This document shows, piece by piece, positions 7,734 to 16,798 of a DNA stretch of 64,000 bases. Position 1 is the stretch's first letter, and every line of letters begins with the position of its first letter. The notes beneath the pieces are model-generated. The model was not told the DNA's origin. It saw only the letters and a list, made by a program, of their open reading frames with translations, and searched no databases. Source of the DNA: Ruegeria lacuscaerulensis (GTDB taxonomy: Bacteria > Pseudomonadota > Alphaproteobacteria > Rhodobacterales > Rhodobacteraceae); NCBI RefSeq assembly GCF_013034685.1, contig NZ_WQGO01000005.1:1-64000 (forward strand). The letters are read 5' to 3'. Position numbers and translations under genes: made by a program.

Positions 7734-8288
7734 CTATTCAATCACGATACCTGGCAACCAGTGGCTGTCAGGATCGGATTCGTGGATGTCATCATGCTTT
7801 ATCGGTCTGAGGTTCCCGGCCTCGGGCGGTGCCGACAACACATCCATGTCCATTTCGTGCAATTGCCCAACAAGATGGTCGCCGTCCGCGTTCAATCGGT
7901 AGTAAATGCCGTTCCACATGTTGATACCGTATTCGGTCGCCCCCTTATGGATGAACAAAAGATCATATTCCAGATCGGTCAGATCCTCTGCGGAAACATA
8001 CCGCTGCAACTCGTAGGGGTAGGGGACATGGCACCAGTGTTTGTCCGGACCTTCCAAGCACTTAAACGGGCGCATTGACAAGAAATGTTCGGAAAACACC
8101 TCGTCATTGAATTCGAGATCGTAGATCGTTGTCTCGCCATTTTGCGAGAATTTTACGTACCCTATTAGTATTCTATGCCCAGCATCATCAACGAGAAAAA
8201 TCTCTTTCTGCCCGGTTAACGGTTTGGCCACCGAAGGTAGGGCCGAAGCAAGGCCAAGCAGCAAAATGCTTGAAAAAAGCCGTCGCAT
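7734..8288 (-). CDS. Secreted protein of unknown function beside xoxF
   Basis: 184 residues with a signal peptide (MRRLFSSILLLGLASALPSVA) and no transmembrane segment after it. The mature part contains two cysteines (FKCLEGPDKHWCHVPYPYEL) that could form a disulfide, and an acidic, His-rich end (HDDIHESDPDSHWLPG). I recognise no family. GGGAGGATACA precedes the ATG. It is convergent with the cytochrome c gene (two bases apart) and divergent from xoxF across 174 bases. A periplasmic role linked to methanol oxidation is suggested only by position. Confidence 0.7.
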   Translation of the reverse strand: MRRLFSSILLLGLASALPSVAKPLTGQKEIFLVDDAGHRILIGYVKFSQNGETTIYDLEFNDEVFSEHFLSMRPFKCLEGPDKHWCHVPYPYELQRYVSAEDLTDLEYDLLFIHKGATEYGINMWNGIYYRLNADGDHLVGQLHEMDMDVLSAPPEAGNLRPIKHDDIHESDPDSHWLPGIVIE

Positions 8289-8462
8289 TGTATCCTCCCT
8301 TCAGAAAAAGTTGGGTCACACTAGTTGAAATCGTCCGCTCAAGCCCTACGACCATTGTGCAATTTCACCGAAGGACTCTCCCGCGAATAATACTCTCGCC
8401 AACAATCCCGACGTGTCGGAGATTCGGCACGGAGGAAAGACATAAGTCTAGGGAGGACACCG

Positions 8463-10229
8463 ATGAGCCGGTTTATCATGGCGGCAGTTGCAAGTGTGAT
8501 TGCAACGGGCGCGGCCTATGCAGAAGTTACCGAAGACGATCTGGCGAACGACCAAACGATCACCACGCAGATCGTGACCAATGGCATGGGGCGGCACTTG
8601 CAGCGCTACAGCCCGCTGGACATGCTGAACAAGGACAACGTCGATAACCTGCTGCCAGCCTGGGCTTTCAGCCTTGGCGGCGAAAAGCAGCGCGGTCAGG
8701 AAACCCAGCCGCTGATCTATGACGGTATGATGTATATCACCGGATCCTACTCGCGCCTCTATGCGATTGATCTGAAGACCGGTAAAGAAGTCTGGCAATA
8801 CGACGCGCGTCTGCCCGAAGGCATTCTGCCCTGCTGTGACGTGGTCAATCGTGGTGCGGCCATCTATGGCGACATGGTCATCTTTGGTACGCTGGACGCA
8901 CGGATCGTGGCGCTGAACAAGGACACGGGCGATGTTGTCTGGCGCGACAAGATCGCCGACTACAAAGCGGGCTATTCCTATACAGCGGCTCCACTGATCG
9001 TTGATGGTCTGGTCATCACCGGCAATTCGGGTGGTGAGTTCGGCATCGTTGGCGCGGTTCAGGCGCGGGACGTCAATACCGGCGACCTGGTCTGGGAACG
9101 GCCGGTGATCGAAGGTCACATGGGCACGCTGAACGGCGAAGAAAGCACCATGACGGGCGAGCTGAACGCAACCTGGCCTGGCGACATGTGGAAAACCGGC
9201 GGCGGCGCGACGTGGCTAGGCGGCTCGTACGATGCCGACACCGACACGTTGGTCTTCGGCGCGGGCAACCCGGCCCCCTGGAACAGCTGGCTGCGCAATG
9301 CAGGGACCCCAACCGAAGGCAACAAGGGTGACAACCTCTATGCCGCCAGCCGCATCGGGATCGACCCCAAAACTGGCGACATCAAGTGGCACTTCCAGAC
9401 CACACCGCGCGAAGGCTGGGATTATGACGGCGTAAACGAAGTCGTCGCCTATACCGACCGCGAGGGCAATCAGCGCTATGCAACTGCCGACCGCAACGGG
9501 TATTTCTACGTACTGAACCGTGAAGACGGCGGGTTCGTATCTGCCACGCCCTTCGTCAAGGATATCACATGGTCCTCCGGCGTGGATGAAACCGGTCGTC
9601 CGATCTTTGTCGAAGACAACCGCCCCGGTGATCCTGCAGCGGCAGCCGATGGTAAGAAAGGTGAAGTGATCTTTGCTTCGCCCTCGTTCCTGGGTGGCAA
9701 GAACTGGATGCCGATGGCGTTTTCGCAGAAAACCGGCAATTTCTATGTGCCTTCCAACGAATGGGGCATGGATATCTGGAACGAGCCGATCACCTACAAG
9801 AAAGGTGCCGCCTATCTGGGCGCGGGCTTTACCATCAAGCCGAACTACGAAGACCATATCGGCTCGCTCAAGGCCATTGACCCGGATACCGGCGAATGGA
9901 AGTGGGAATACAAGAACGACGCGCCGCTTTGGTCGGGCGTGATGACCACTGCTGGTGGTCTGGTGTTCTTCGGCACACCCGAGGGCGAGTTCATTGCTTT
10001 GGATGATGAAACCGGCGAAAAGCTATGGTCGTTCCAGACCGGTTCGGGCATCGTCGGTCAGCCTGTAACTTGGGAACAGGATGGCGAGCAATATGTCTCG
10101 GTCATCTCGGGCTGGGGCGGCGCGGTTCCGCTTTGGGGTGGTGAAGTGGCCAAAAAGGTCAACTACCTGAACCAGGGCGGCACATTGTGGACCTTCCGTC
10201 TGCCGAAAGAGCTGGCCTCGGCAAACTGA
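8463..10229 (+). CDS. xoxF: Lanthanide-dependent PQQ methanol dehydrogenase XoxF
   Basis: 588 residues with a signal peptide ([20 protein letters not shown]); oxidises methanol, and often formaldehyde, in the periplasm with PQQ. The vicinal disulfide Cys124-Cys125 ([11 protein letters not shown]), Glu193 (GGEFGI), and Asp320-Tyr321-Asp322 ([11 protein letters not shown]) are visible. The second Asp of DYD is the extra lanthanide ligand that separates XoxF from calcium-dependent MxaF, which has Ala there. Tryptophan-docking propeller blades run through the protein. A strong site (AGGGAGGACACCG) precedes the ATG, and a strong terminator follows. No mxa genes are present in the window, so this enzyme is probably the main methanol dehydrogenase here. 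Confidence 0.96.
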   Translation: MSRFIMAAVASVIATGAAYAEVTEDDLANDQTITTQIVTNGMGRHLQRYSPLDMLNKDNVDNLLPAWAFSLGGEKQRGQETQPLIYDGMMYITGSYSRLYAIDLKTGKEVWQYDARLPEGILPCCDVVNRGAAIYGDMVIFGTLDARIVALNKDTGDVVWRDKIADYKAGYSYTAAPLIVDGLVITGNSGGEFGIVGAVQARDVNTGDLVWERPVIEGHMGTLNGEESTMTGELNATWPGDMWKTGGGATWLGGSYDADTDTLVFGAGNPAPWNSWLRNAGTPTEGNKGDNLYAASRIGIDPKTGDIKWHFQTTPREGWDYDGVNEVVAYTDREGNQRYATADRNGYFYVLNREDGGFVSATPFVKDITWSSGVDETGRPIFVEDNRPGDPAAAADGKKGEVIFASPSFLGGKNWMPMAFSQKTGNFYVPSNEWGMDIWNEPITYKKGAAYLGAGFTIKPNYEDHIGSLKAIDPDTGEWKWEYKNDAPLWSGVMTTAGGLVFFGTPEGEFIALDDETGEKLWSFQTGSGIVGQPVTWEQDGEQYVSVISGWGGAVPLWGGEVAKKVNYLNQGGTLWTFRLPKELASAN

Positions 10230-10251
10230 TACAAGGGTCATTCGATCCAAG

Positions 10252-10281
10252 CGCGCGCCCCAAACGGGCGCGCGTTTTCTT
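10252..10281 (+). terminator. Rho-independent terminator after xoxF
   Basis: Stem CGCGCGCCC (10252-10260) pairs with GGGCGCGCG (10266-10274) around a 5-base loop and is followed by TTTTCTT. It begins 22 bases after the xoxF stop. Confidence 0.85.
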
Positions 10282-10365
10282 ATACGACTTTTCGCCAGTT
10301 TGCTGCATTCCATTCCCTTGCTACGCTTGGTTAAATTGGGCAACCCATTGCAAAGGCCAAGACCC

Positions 10366-11049
10366 ATGCTTGCAAACCCTCAAGGGCAAAATGATTTCGA
10401 AAACGTCCTGATCGTCGATGATCACCCGTTGTTTTGCGATGCGCTTTCGATGACGCTGCAAAGCGTTGCGCATATTGGCGAGATCCACACAGCCGACCGG
10501 CTGGAAGACGCTCTGACCATGATTGCCGAAGGCCTGAAACCGGACGCGGTCATGCTGGACCTGAACCTTCCCGACGTGGATGGGTTGGACGGTCTGGTGC
10601 GCTTGAAAGCGGCGGCCAAAGCACCTGTGATCGTTGTGTCCTCTATGACGGACAATCGGGTCATCAGCCAAGTCATCCACGGGGGAGCCTCAGGCTACGT
10701 CCCAAAGCACAGCCAGCGCGATGTGTTCCGTACGGCCTTTGAAACGGTCCATTCCGGTGGTGTATTCCTGCCCGAAGGATGCGTGCTGATCGACGAAGAA
10801 CAAGATGACGAACAAAGCGATGCAGTTGGGCGGCTGGCCACCTTGACCAATCAGCAATCCCGTATCCTGCAATTGATCTGCGAGGGCAAACTGAACAAGC
10901 AGATTGCGTATGACCTGTCTATCGCAGAGACGACCGTAAAAGCCCATGTGACTGCAATCATGCGGAAACTGGGGGTTCAAAGCCGGACACAGGCCGTTCT
11001 GATCGCCAATAAAGCCTCGTTCGCCAGCGTCTTGCAAGAACAGGGCTAA
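10366..11049 (+). CDS. LuxR/NarL-family response regulator
   Basis: 227 residues. The receiver domain covers about residues 15-130, with acidic residues in VLIVDDHPLF, the phospho-acceptor Asp65 in AVMLDLNLPD, and switch residues in VVSSMTD. The C-terminal LuxR helix-turn-helix is at about 160-220 (LTNQQSRILQLICEGKLNKQIAYDLS, then TVKAHVTAIMRKLG). The ATG at 10366 gives the normal length; upstream in-frame codons would add an unlikely extension. It lies after the xoxF terminator and 44 bases before the FIST gene, so regulator, FIST protein and histidine kinase probably form a module controlling the quinoprotein genes. Confidence 0.9.
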   Translation: MLANPQGQNDFENVLIVDDHPLFCDALSMTLQSVAHIGEIHTADRLEDALTMIAEGLKPDAVMLDLNLPDVDGLDGLVRLKAAAKAPVIVVSSMTDNRVISQVIHGGASGYVPKHSQRDVFRTAFETVHSGGVFLPEGCVLIDEEQDDEQSDAVGRLATLTNQQSRILQLICEGKLNKQIAYDLSIAETTVKAHVTAIMRKLGVQSRTQAVLIANKASFASVLQEQG

Positions 11050-11093
11050 CCGTATTACGTTCGACTCTCGTCGCGCTTTAGGGAGGAGGCCCG

Positions 11094-12272
11094 ATGGACC
11101 AAGCAGTCGGGTGGGCAGAGGCCCAAACCCGTGCGCCAGGCATCGTGAAAACTGCATTTGTTGGCTGTGGCGTGCAAGACGCCGTCGCACAACTTGGCAG
11201 CGCACTGGAGTCAGACAATCTGACACTGATCATTCTTTTTGTGAGTGGCAGCGCGGATGCTGCGCATATCATTGCGCAAGCGGCCAAGAAGTTCTCACCC
11301 GTTCCAGTTGTTGGATGCACGACGGCCGGTGAGTTGGCGGGGGACGGTTATACCGAAGACCAGATCGTCGCCATAGGCCTGCCCGCAACCCATTTTGAAA
11401 CGCGCACGATCTTGGTGCCGGATCTAGATGATTTCTCAGCCCCCGATATCATCCACGAGATGATCCGCAACCGAGCAGAAATGACGGATATCCAACCAGA
11501 TTGGCAGCATGAGTTTACATTTTTGCTGATCGACGGTTTGTCAACGAAAGAGGACATTCTGACCTCGGAATTGGCGCTAGGGCTGGGGCCTGTGCCGCTG
11601 TTTGGCGGATCGGCGGGCGACGGAACCCGGTTCGACAACACCTTTGTTCTGCATCAGGGTCTGGCACATGAGAATGCTGCGATCCTGACTCAGGTACGCA
11701 CACGCTGTCCAATCAAAGTCTTTAAGACTGACCATCTTGTGCCAACGGCCCAACGCATGGTCGTGACGGACGCGGACCCAACCAACCGCATCGTGCGTGA
11801 GATCAACGCCGAACCGGCGGCGCGTGAATATGCACGAATATTGGGAAAAGACCCCGAACAGCTGGATACGTTTACCTTTGCGGCTCATCCAGTCGTCGTT
11901 CAAATTGGCGGCCAACATCATGTTCGCGCCATTCAACGCGTTGCCGGTAACGGGGATTTGGTCTTTTTCTCGGCCATCGATGAAGGTCTGGTTCTGACAT
12001 TGGCCGAACCGATGGACATGATCACCCATCTAGAGCGCGAAATCGGTGCTCTGACCCAATCCGCGCATCCGGATACGATATTGGGCTGCGACTGTATCCT
12101 GCGCCGATTAGAAGCCCAGCAAAAACAAATGACGGGCGCGTTGTCGCAGATCATGTCGGAGAACAACGTGGTCGGCTTTTCCACCTATGGCGAGCAATTC
12201 AACTCGATCCATGTCAATCAGACTTTGACCGGGGTCGCGATCTATCCACCCGAGGATGACGGCCATGATTGA
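11094..12272 (+). CDS. FIST-domain sensory protein (FIST N plus C domains)
   Basis: 392 residues, no signal peptide. The N-terminal FIST half contains TAFVGCGVQDAV, then VVGCTTAGELAGDGYTED and GLSTKEDILTSELALGLGPVPLFGGSAGDG. The FIST_C half (about 215-375) carries EINAEPAAREYARILG and ends with NNVVGFSTYGEQFN, a strand set typical of the family. FIST proteins are thought to bind small ligands and pass the signal to two-component systems. The end overlaps the histidine kinase start by 17 bases, a strong hint that they work as one unit. GGGAGGAGG precedes the ATG. The ligand could be an alcohol or aldehyde, but this is a guess from the neighbouring genes. Confidence 0.88.
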   Translation: MDQAVGWAEAQTRAPGIVKTAFVGCGVQDAVAQLGSALESDNLTLIILFVSGSADAAHIIAQAAKKFSPVPVVGCTTAGELAGDGYTEDQIVAIGLPATHFETRTILVPDLDDFSAPDIIHEMIRNRAEMTDIQPDWQHEFTFLLIDGLSTKEDILTSELALGLGPVPLFGGSAGDGTRFDNTFVLHQGLAHENAAILTQVRTRCPIKVFKTDHLVPTAQRMVVTDADPTNRIVREINAEPAAREYARILGKDPEQLDTFTFAAHPVVVQIGGQHHVRAIQRVAGNGDLVFFSAIDEGLVLTLAEPMDMITHLEREIGALTQSAHPDTILGCDCILRRLEAQQKQMTGALSQIMSENNVVGFSTYGEQFNSIHVNQTLTGVAIYPPEDDGHD

Positions 12273-14484
12273 ATCGCTGATCGACCCGCATGACCCTCTG
12301 GAACGCCAAAACCAGAAACTGCTGAAGATTGCCGAAGCCCTGATGCGCCGGGTCGAGGAATCGACCGATGCCAGCGGGGCGGCCTATGCGCAATTCCAGC
12401 GCGCCGCCGTGCTGGAACAAGAAGTTCGCGCCCGCACGCTGGATCTGGAACGCGCGCTGCAACTGCTCAACGAGTCGAACGCGCAGCTTGCACAGGCCAA
12501 TCAGGAAACCGAGGCCGCGCGCGCCGACCTCGCCAACGCAATTGAGACGGTTCAAGAAGGGTTTGCACTGTTCAACCTCGAAGAAGAGCTGGTGCTATGC
12601 AACAGCCGCTTCGGGATGCACATGCCCGATATTCAGGCGCAATTGGTGCCGGGTCTCAGCTTTACCGAATATGTCGAGCTTGTCAGTCAATCCAGGTTCC
12701 TGTCCCTGCCCGAAACGCTTACGCCACAAGATTGGGCCAAACGGCGTATGTCGCGTCATACGGACGATCATGTAGTGTTTAACGTCCGGCTTAACGGCAA
12801 TCGGTGGACGCAGGTTTCGGAACATCGGACCCCCGATGGCGGCACGGTCATCCTGCAAACTGACGTCACCGATATCATGCGCATCGAACGGCAAGAGAGA
12901 GACCGTATCCTTGACGACAAGGCCCGCCTGATCCGCGCCACGCTGGAGCATATCGACCAAGGCGTTTGCATCTTCGACAGCAAATTGCGCCTGATCGGAT
13001 GGAACAATCGCGCCAGTGAACTGCTGGCCATCCCAAATGCGCAGTTTCAGATGGGCGTCCAGTTCAAAACCGTATTCGACCGCCTTAGCGCGACCATCCG
13101 GTTTGAAGGCGGCGTCAGCGATGCCGATCTGCTGGATTGGGTCAATCGAACTGCGGAACGGGCACCGCTGAAGTTTCAGATGCGCAGCGGGCGGTTCAAG
13201 ATCCTTTCCGTGTTCGCGCAAGAGATGCCGGATCGGGGGTTCGTGATTTCCTTTACCGATGTCACGGCCGAGCACCAGTCGGCGCAAGCCCTGCACGAAG
13301 CCAAGACCCTGCTAGAGCACCGCGTCGCCGCGCGAACCGGGGAATTGGCCCACGCCTTGAAAGCGGCTGAGCGCGCTAATTCTTCAAAATCACGTTTTGT
13401 TGCTGCAGCGAGCCACGATCTGCTGCAACCGCTTTCAGCTGCCAAACTCTATGTCGCCACATTGGGCAGCGGGTTAAACGAAGACGACGCACGCAACGTG
13501 GCCGGAAAGGCCGAAAGCGCGCTCAACAGTGTCGAACATATCCTCGAGGCGCTTCTGGATATCTCGAAACTGGATTCCGGTCGTGCCACGGTGCACCAGA
13601 CCACCTTCTCAATTAGCAATCTGCTGTCTCAGCTCGAAGACTCGTTTCGTCCTGTCGCCCAAGCCAAAGGGCTTGAATTGCGGTTCGTACATAGCAACGC
13701 TTTGATCCGCAGTGACGCAAGCTACCTGCGGCGCATCCTGCAAAACCTGCTGTCCAACGCGATCCGCTACACAGATGCAGGCAAGGTTCTAGTTGGATTG
13801 CGTAAACAGCAGGGCTCGGTTCGGATCGAGGTCTGGGACACAGGCGTCGGAATCGCATCCGACCAGCAAGAGATCGTCTTTCAGGAGTTCCAACGGCTCC
13901 ATTCCGATGCCAGCGCAGCCGAGGGGATGGGCCTGGGGCTCGCCATAGTCGAGCGCGCCTGCGGACTGTTGAATCACCCCATTCAGTTACGATCCGAGCT
14001 GGGGCTGGGAACGATGTTCTCGGTTAAGGTTCCTTTGGCGGATACCGCACCTCTAAAACCGCATGGCCATGTACTGCAACAGGTTGATGACTCGGTGACA
14101 CTAACCAGCACTGTGGCTTTGTTGATCGAAAACGACGAGAACCTGCGCTCTGCACTGACCATGACGATGGAATCCTGGGGCATCCAAGTTCTGGAGTGCA
14201 GCAGCGAGGAACAAGCAGTTGGCCTGCTGCGCGAGATTGAAATTGTGCCCGACATTGTCATTGCCGACTATCAACTGGACCACGGTAAAAAGGGAACGGA
14301 TGCGGTCGTAGCTTTACGGCACGAATTCGGTAACCTGCCAGCCTGTATCATTTCGGCCAACAGATCTTCTGAACTGACCGGATATTGCAAACGCGCAGGT
14401 GTCCCCTTGTTGCATAAACCGATCGACGTCCAACGGTTGAAATCTGTTTTAGAGACCTTGTTGAAGAAAATGGAACCAGAATAG
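12256..14484 (+). CDS. Hybrid sensor histidine kinase with two PAS domains and a receiver
   Basis: 742 residues, apparently cytosolic. An N-terminal coiled coil (about 10-90) is followed by a PAS-like domain (about 95-210), a second PAS-like domain (about 225-345), a coiled linker, then the phospho-acceptor His387 in AAASHDLLQPLSAAKL, an ATPase domain (NLLSNAIRYT, DTGVGI, GMGLGLAI) and a C-terminal receiver (about 615-735) with Asp671 in IVIADYQLDHG. The HDLLQPL form is typical of alphaproteobacterial hybrid kinases. Its start overlaps the FIST gene (ATG at 12256, alternative 12265). Together with the response regulator at 10366 it could form a phosphorelay: sensing by PAS domains or FIST, output at quinoprotein promoters. 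Confidence 0.9.
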   Translation: MTAMIESLIDPHDPLERQNQKLLKIAEALMRRVEESTDASGAAYAQFQRAAVLEQEVRARTLDLERALQLLNESNAQLAQANQETEAARADLANAIETVQEGFALFNLEEELVLCNSRFGMHMPDIQAQLVPGLSFTEYVELVSQSRFLSLPETLTPQDWAKRRMSRHTDDHVVFNVRLNGNRWTQVSEHRTPDGGTVILQTDVTDIMRIERQERDRILDDKARLIRATLEHIDQGVCIFDSKLRLIGWNNRASELLAIPNAQFQMGVQFKTVFDRLSATIRFEGGVSDADLLDWVNRTAERAPLKFQMRSGRFKILSVFAQEMPDRGFVISFTDVTAEHQSAQALHEAKTLLEHRVAARTGELAHALKAAERANSSKSRFVAAASHDLLQPLSAAKLYVATLGSGLNEDDARNVAGKAESALNSVEHILEALLDISKLDSGRATVHQTTFSISNLLSQLEDSFRPVAQAKGLELRFVHSNALIRSDASYLRRILQNLLSNAIRYTDAGKVLVGLRKQQGSVRIEVWDTGVGIASDQQEIVFQEFQRLHSDASAAEGMGLGLAIVERACGLLNHPIQLRSELGLGTMFSVKVPLADTAPLKPHGHVLQQVDDSVTLTSTVALLIENDENLRSALTMTMESWGIQVLECSSEEQAVGLLREIEIVPDIVIADYQLDHGKKGTDAVVALRHEFGNLPACIISANRSSELTGYCKRAGVPLLHKPIDVQRLKSVLETLLKKMEPE

Positions 14485-14514
14485 ATTACCTGTAAGACAT
14501 CTTATGTTAAATTT

Positions 14515-15507
14515 ATGATCCCCCATGAAGCCAACAAGCGAGCTGTTGTTCAAATCTCCAACGGGACACTGACAGCGACCCTCGGTTCGATTGGTGCCTC
14601 GCTGATTGATTTACGTCTGGACGGCATCGACCACCCCTTGGTTTTAGGTTGGAAAGCGCCGAGCGAATATCTGCGCAATGACCCATATCTTGGTTGCATT
14701 GTTGGGCGCTGCGCAAACCGGATATCCAACGGGCAATACGCTCTGAATGGAAAAACCTATTCAGTGGAACGCAATTTTCTGGGCAAACATTGCCTTCATG
14801 GCGGAAGTAAAGGCGCTGCCCGACAGAACTGGCGGCGGACCAACCAGACAGAGAATGCGGTGTCTTTCGAACTGGAAATACCTGAGGGAGACATGGGTTT
14901 TGGGGGCGCTTTGTCCGTCAAAGCTCACTATTCCATTACGTCACCCGCGACGTTGAACTTGGACATCCGGGCCATAGCAACGGGCGACACGATCTGCAAT
15001 TTCACGCCGCATTGGTATTTCAACCTGAATGGCGACGGGGATATCGGGGACCATCTGTTGCGTGTCCGGGCACAAGACTATTTGCCGGTCGATGACGAAC
15101 TGATCCCCTTGGGTTCGGTCGAACCTGTCCGCAACACGCCTTACGACTTTCAAACACTCCGGCCCGTCGGAGACGCTCCCTTAGACCATAATTTTTGCAT
15201 AGCGCGCGATCGTATTAGACTAAAATATATCGCCCAACTGCACGGGCTTCGGTCTGGTGTCGCTTTGGACCTGCATTCAACCGAACCGGGGCTTCAGATC
15301 TATTCCGGTGACTTTCTGGACAGCGCGGATCTGCCAACCGTTTTCGGCGCGCCCTATTCTACACGTAGCGGCCTAGCACTAGAGCCGCAAGGCTGGCCGG
15401 ACGCGATCAACAACCCTTCCTTCCCCAGCGTCGTCTTCATGGACGGGCAAGAATATCACCACCAATCTCAGTATATGTTTAGCCGCCTGTCCGACCGTCA
15501 CAGTTGA
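14515..15507 (+). CDS. Aldose 1-epimerase (galactose mutarotase)
   Basis: 330 residues, no signal peptide. Family hallmarks in order: GCIVGRCANRISNGQY, HCLHGGSKGAARQNW with the substrate-binding His, the catalytic-acid segment FTPHWYFNLNG, and the catalytic base Glu in GLALEPQGWPDAIN. The enzyme interconverts alpha and beta anomers of free aldoses. The ribosome site is weak (TTAAATTT before ATG), so expression may be low or the start imperfect. It is between the kinase and the YcaO gene and belongs to neither by function; a link to the sugar operon at 22934-35413 is possible. Confidence 0.85.
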   Translation: MIPHEANKRAVVQISNGTLTATLGSIGASLIDLRLDGIDHPLVLGWKAPSEYLRNDPYLGCIVGRCANRISNGQYALNGKTYSVERNFLGKHCLHGGSKGAARQNWRRTNQTENAVSFELEIPEGDMGFGGALSVKAHYSITSPATLNLDIRAIATGDTICNFTPHWYFNLNGDGDIGDHLLRVRAQDYLPVDDELIPLGSVEPVRNTPYDFQTLRPVGDAPLDHNFCIARDRIRLKYIAQLHGLRSGVALDLHSTEPGLQIYSGDFLDSADLPTVFGAPYSTRSGLALEPQGWPDAINNPSFPSVVFMDGQEYHHQSQYMFSRLSDRHS

Positions 15508-15592
15508 CCCAACGACGATCCTCTATCATCCTGATCCGAAATTGGTTTCCGCTTCGTTGTCTGTTTCGAATTGAATTGGTTAAGGTCCCCTG

Positions 15593-16798
15593 ATGCCCGG
15601 TGTTTCACAAAAACAATACGTTCTTGATACGCACCGGTCGCGAGACCCCGAACAAACGCTGGAGATCGTCAAACCCCATCTCAAGGACATGGGCATCACG
15701 CGCGTTGCAAACCTGACCGGGCTGGACCGGATCGGATTGCCAACCGTGATGGTGGCGCGCCCGAACTCTCGTTCCGTGGCGGTGTCTTTGGGCAAGGGTC
15801 TGTCACTGAGCGCGGCACAAGCCTCGGGCGTGATGGAGGCGATCGAGTCCTGGCACGCCGAACGTGTCCACCTGCCCCAGCGGCTGGCGCGGTATTCCGA
15901 TCTTGTGGCCGATGACGCAGTTATCGATGTGACCCGCCTGCCACGTGTGACCGGCGGGCAATTTGATCCTCATGCGGCGATGCTGTGGGTTCAGGGATGT
16001 GATCTGAATGCCAACCAAGCCTGCTGGGTCCCGCTTGAGATGGTGGACACAGACTACACCGCCGCCCCAAGCGCCACCCAGGGGGCCTTCCCCCGAACAA
16101 CCAACGGGCTGGCCTCCGGCAACAATGTCACCGAGGCCAGTTGCCACGCGATTTGTGAGTTGATCGAGCGGGATGCCACAACCCTGTGGCATCATCATAC
16201 ACCGCAGGTTCGGGTTGATCCGGACACGGTCGATGATCCCAGATGCCGCAGCGCGATGGCCATGATTGACGCCGCCGGTCTGGATTGCGGGATATGGCAG
16301 ACCACCTCGGATATCGGCATCGCCTGTTTTCGTTGCGTGATTGCCGAGGCCGGGGGTCAGCCCGGCCATATCGGGATCGGGGATGGCTGCCATGTGGACC
16401 GCTCCATCGCCTTGTTGCGCGCTTTGACCGAGGCCGCTCAGACCCGTCTGACCTATATCTCGGGCGCGCGTGACGATCTTGATCCTGCCGAATTCACCGA
16501 TCAAGCGCAATCCGAACGATGCCAGTACGTCCGCGACCTGATTGACGCGGCCCAACCGATCCAGAGTTTCACCGATTGCCCCACCCACGCCAGCGCATCT
16601 TTCGAACAGGACCGCGATCTGCTTTTGGAGTGTTTGGACCGGCAAGGCATGTCACAAGTGGTAATAGTTGACCTGTCACAACCGCACATAGACATCGGCG
16701 TGGTGCGCGCGGTCATACCCGGTTTGGAGGCACCGCATGACGACCCGGATTTCATCCCAGGCGTACGGGTCGCCCGAGTGCAGGAGCAGCACACATGA
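15593..16798 (+). CDS. YcaO-family ATP-dependent peptide-modifying enzyme (TfuA-partnered)
   Basis: 401 residues made of one YcaO domain. The ATP/Mg-binding signatures are present: SLGKGLSLSAAQASGVMEAIE with Glu82 and Glu85, and the GLASGNNVTEASCHAICELIERD helix. YcaO enzymes phosphorylate a backbone amide oxygen, giving azolines or, with TfuA, thioamides. The C-terminus ends VRVARVQEQHT and has no proline-rich PxPxP tail of the kind seen in many azoline-forming YcaOs; the family logic therefore favours thioamidation or another amide chemistry. No ocin-ThiF partner domain is fused or nearby. The next gene, TfuA, overlaps by ATGA, so the two are translationally coupled. The substrate is unknown. 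Confidence 0.88.
   Translation: MPGVSQKQYVLDTHRSRDPEQTLEIVKPHLKDMGITRVANLTGLDRIGLPTVMVARPNSRSVAVSLGKGLSLSAAQASGVMEAIESWHAERVHLPQRLARYSDLVADDAVIDVTRLPRVTGGQFDPHAAMLWVQGCDLNANQACWVPLEMVDTDYTAAPSATQGAFPRTTNGLASGNNVTEASCHAICELIERDATTLWHHHTPQVRVDPDTVDDPRCRSAMAMIDAAGLDCGIWQTTSDIGIACFRCVIAEAGGQPGHIGIGDGCHVDRSIALLRALTEAAQTRLTYISGARDDLDPAEFTDQAQSERCQYVRDLIDAAQPIQSFTDCPTHASASFEQDRDLLLECLDRQGMSQVVIVDLSQPHIDIGVVRAVIPGLEAPHDDPDFIPGVRVARVQEQHT

Noticed and set aside
8408-8419. CCGAC-GT-GTCGG palindrome before xoxF
   Set aside because: Arms of only five bases in GC-rich DNA can arise by chance, and no second copy was seen in the cluster.
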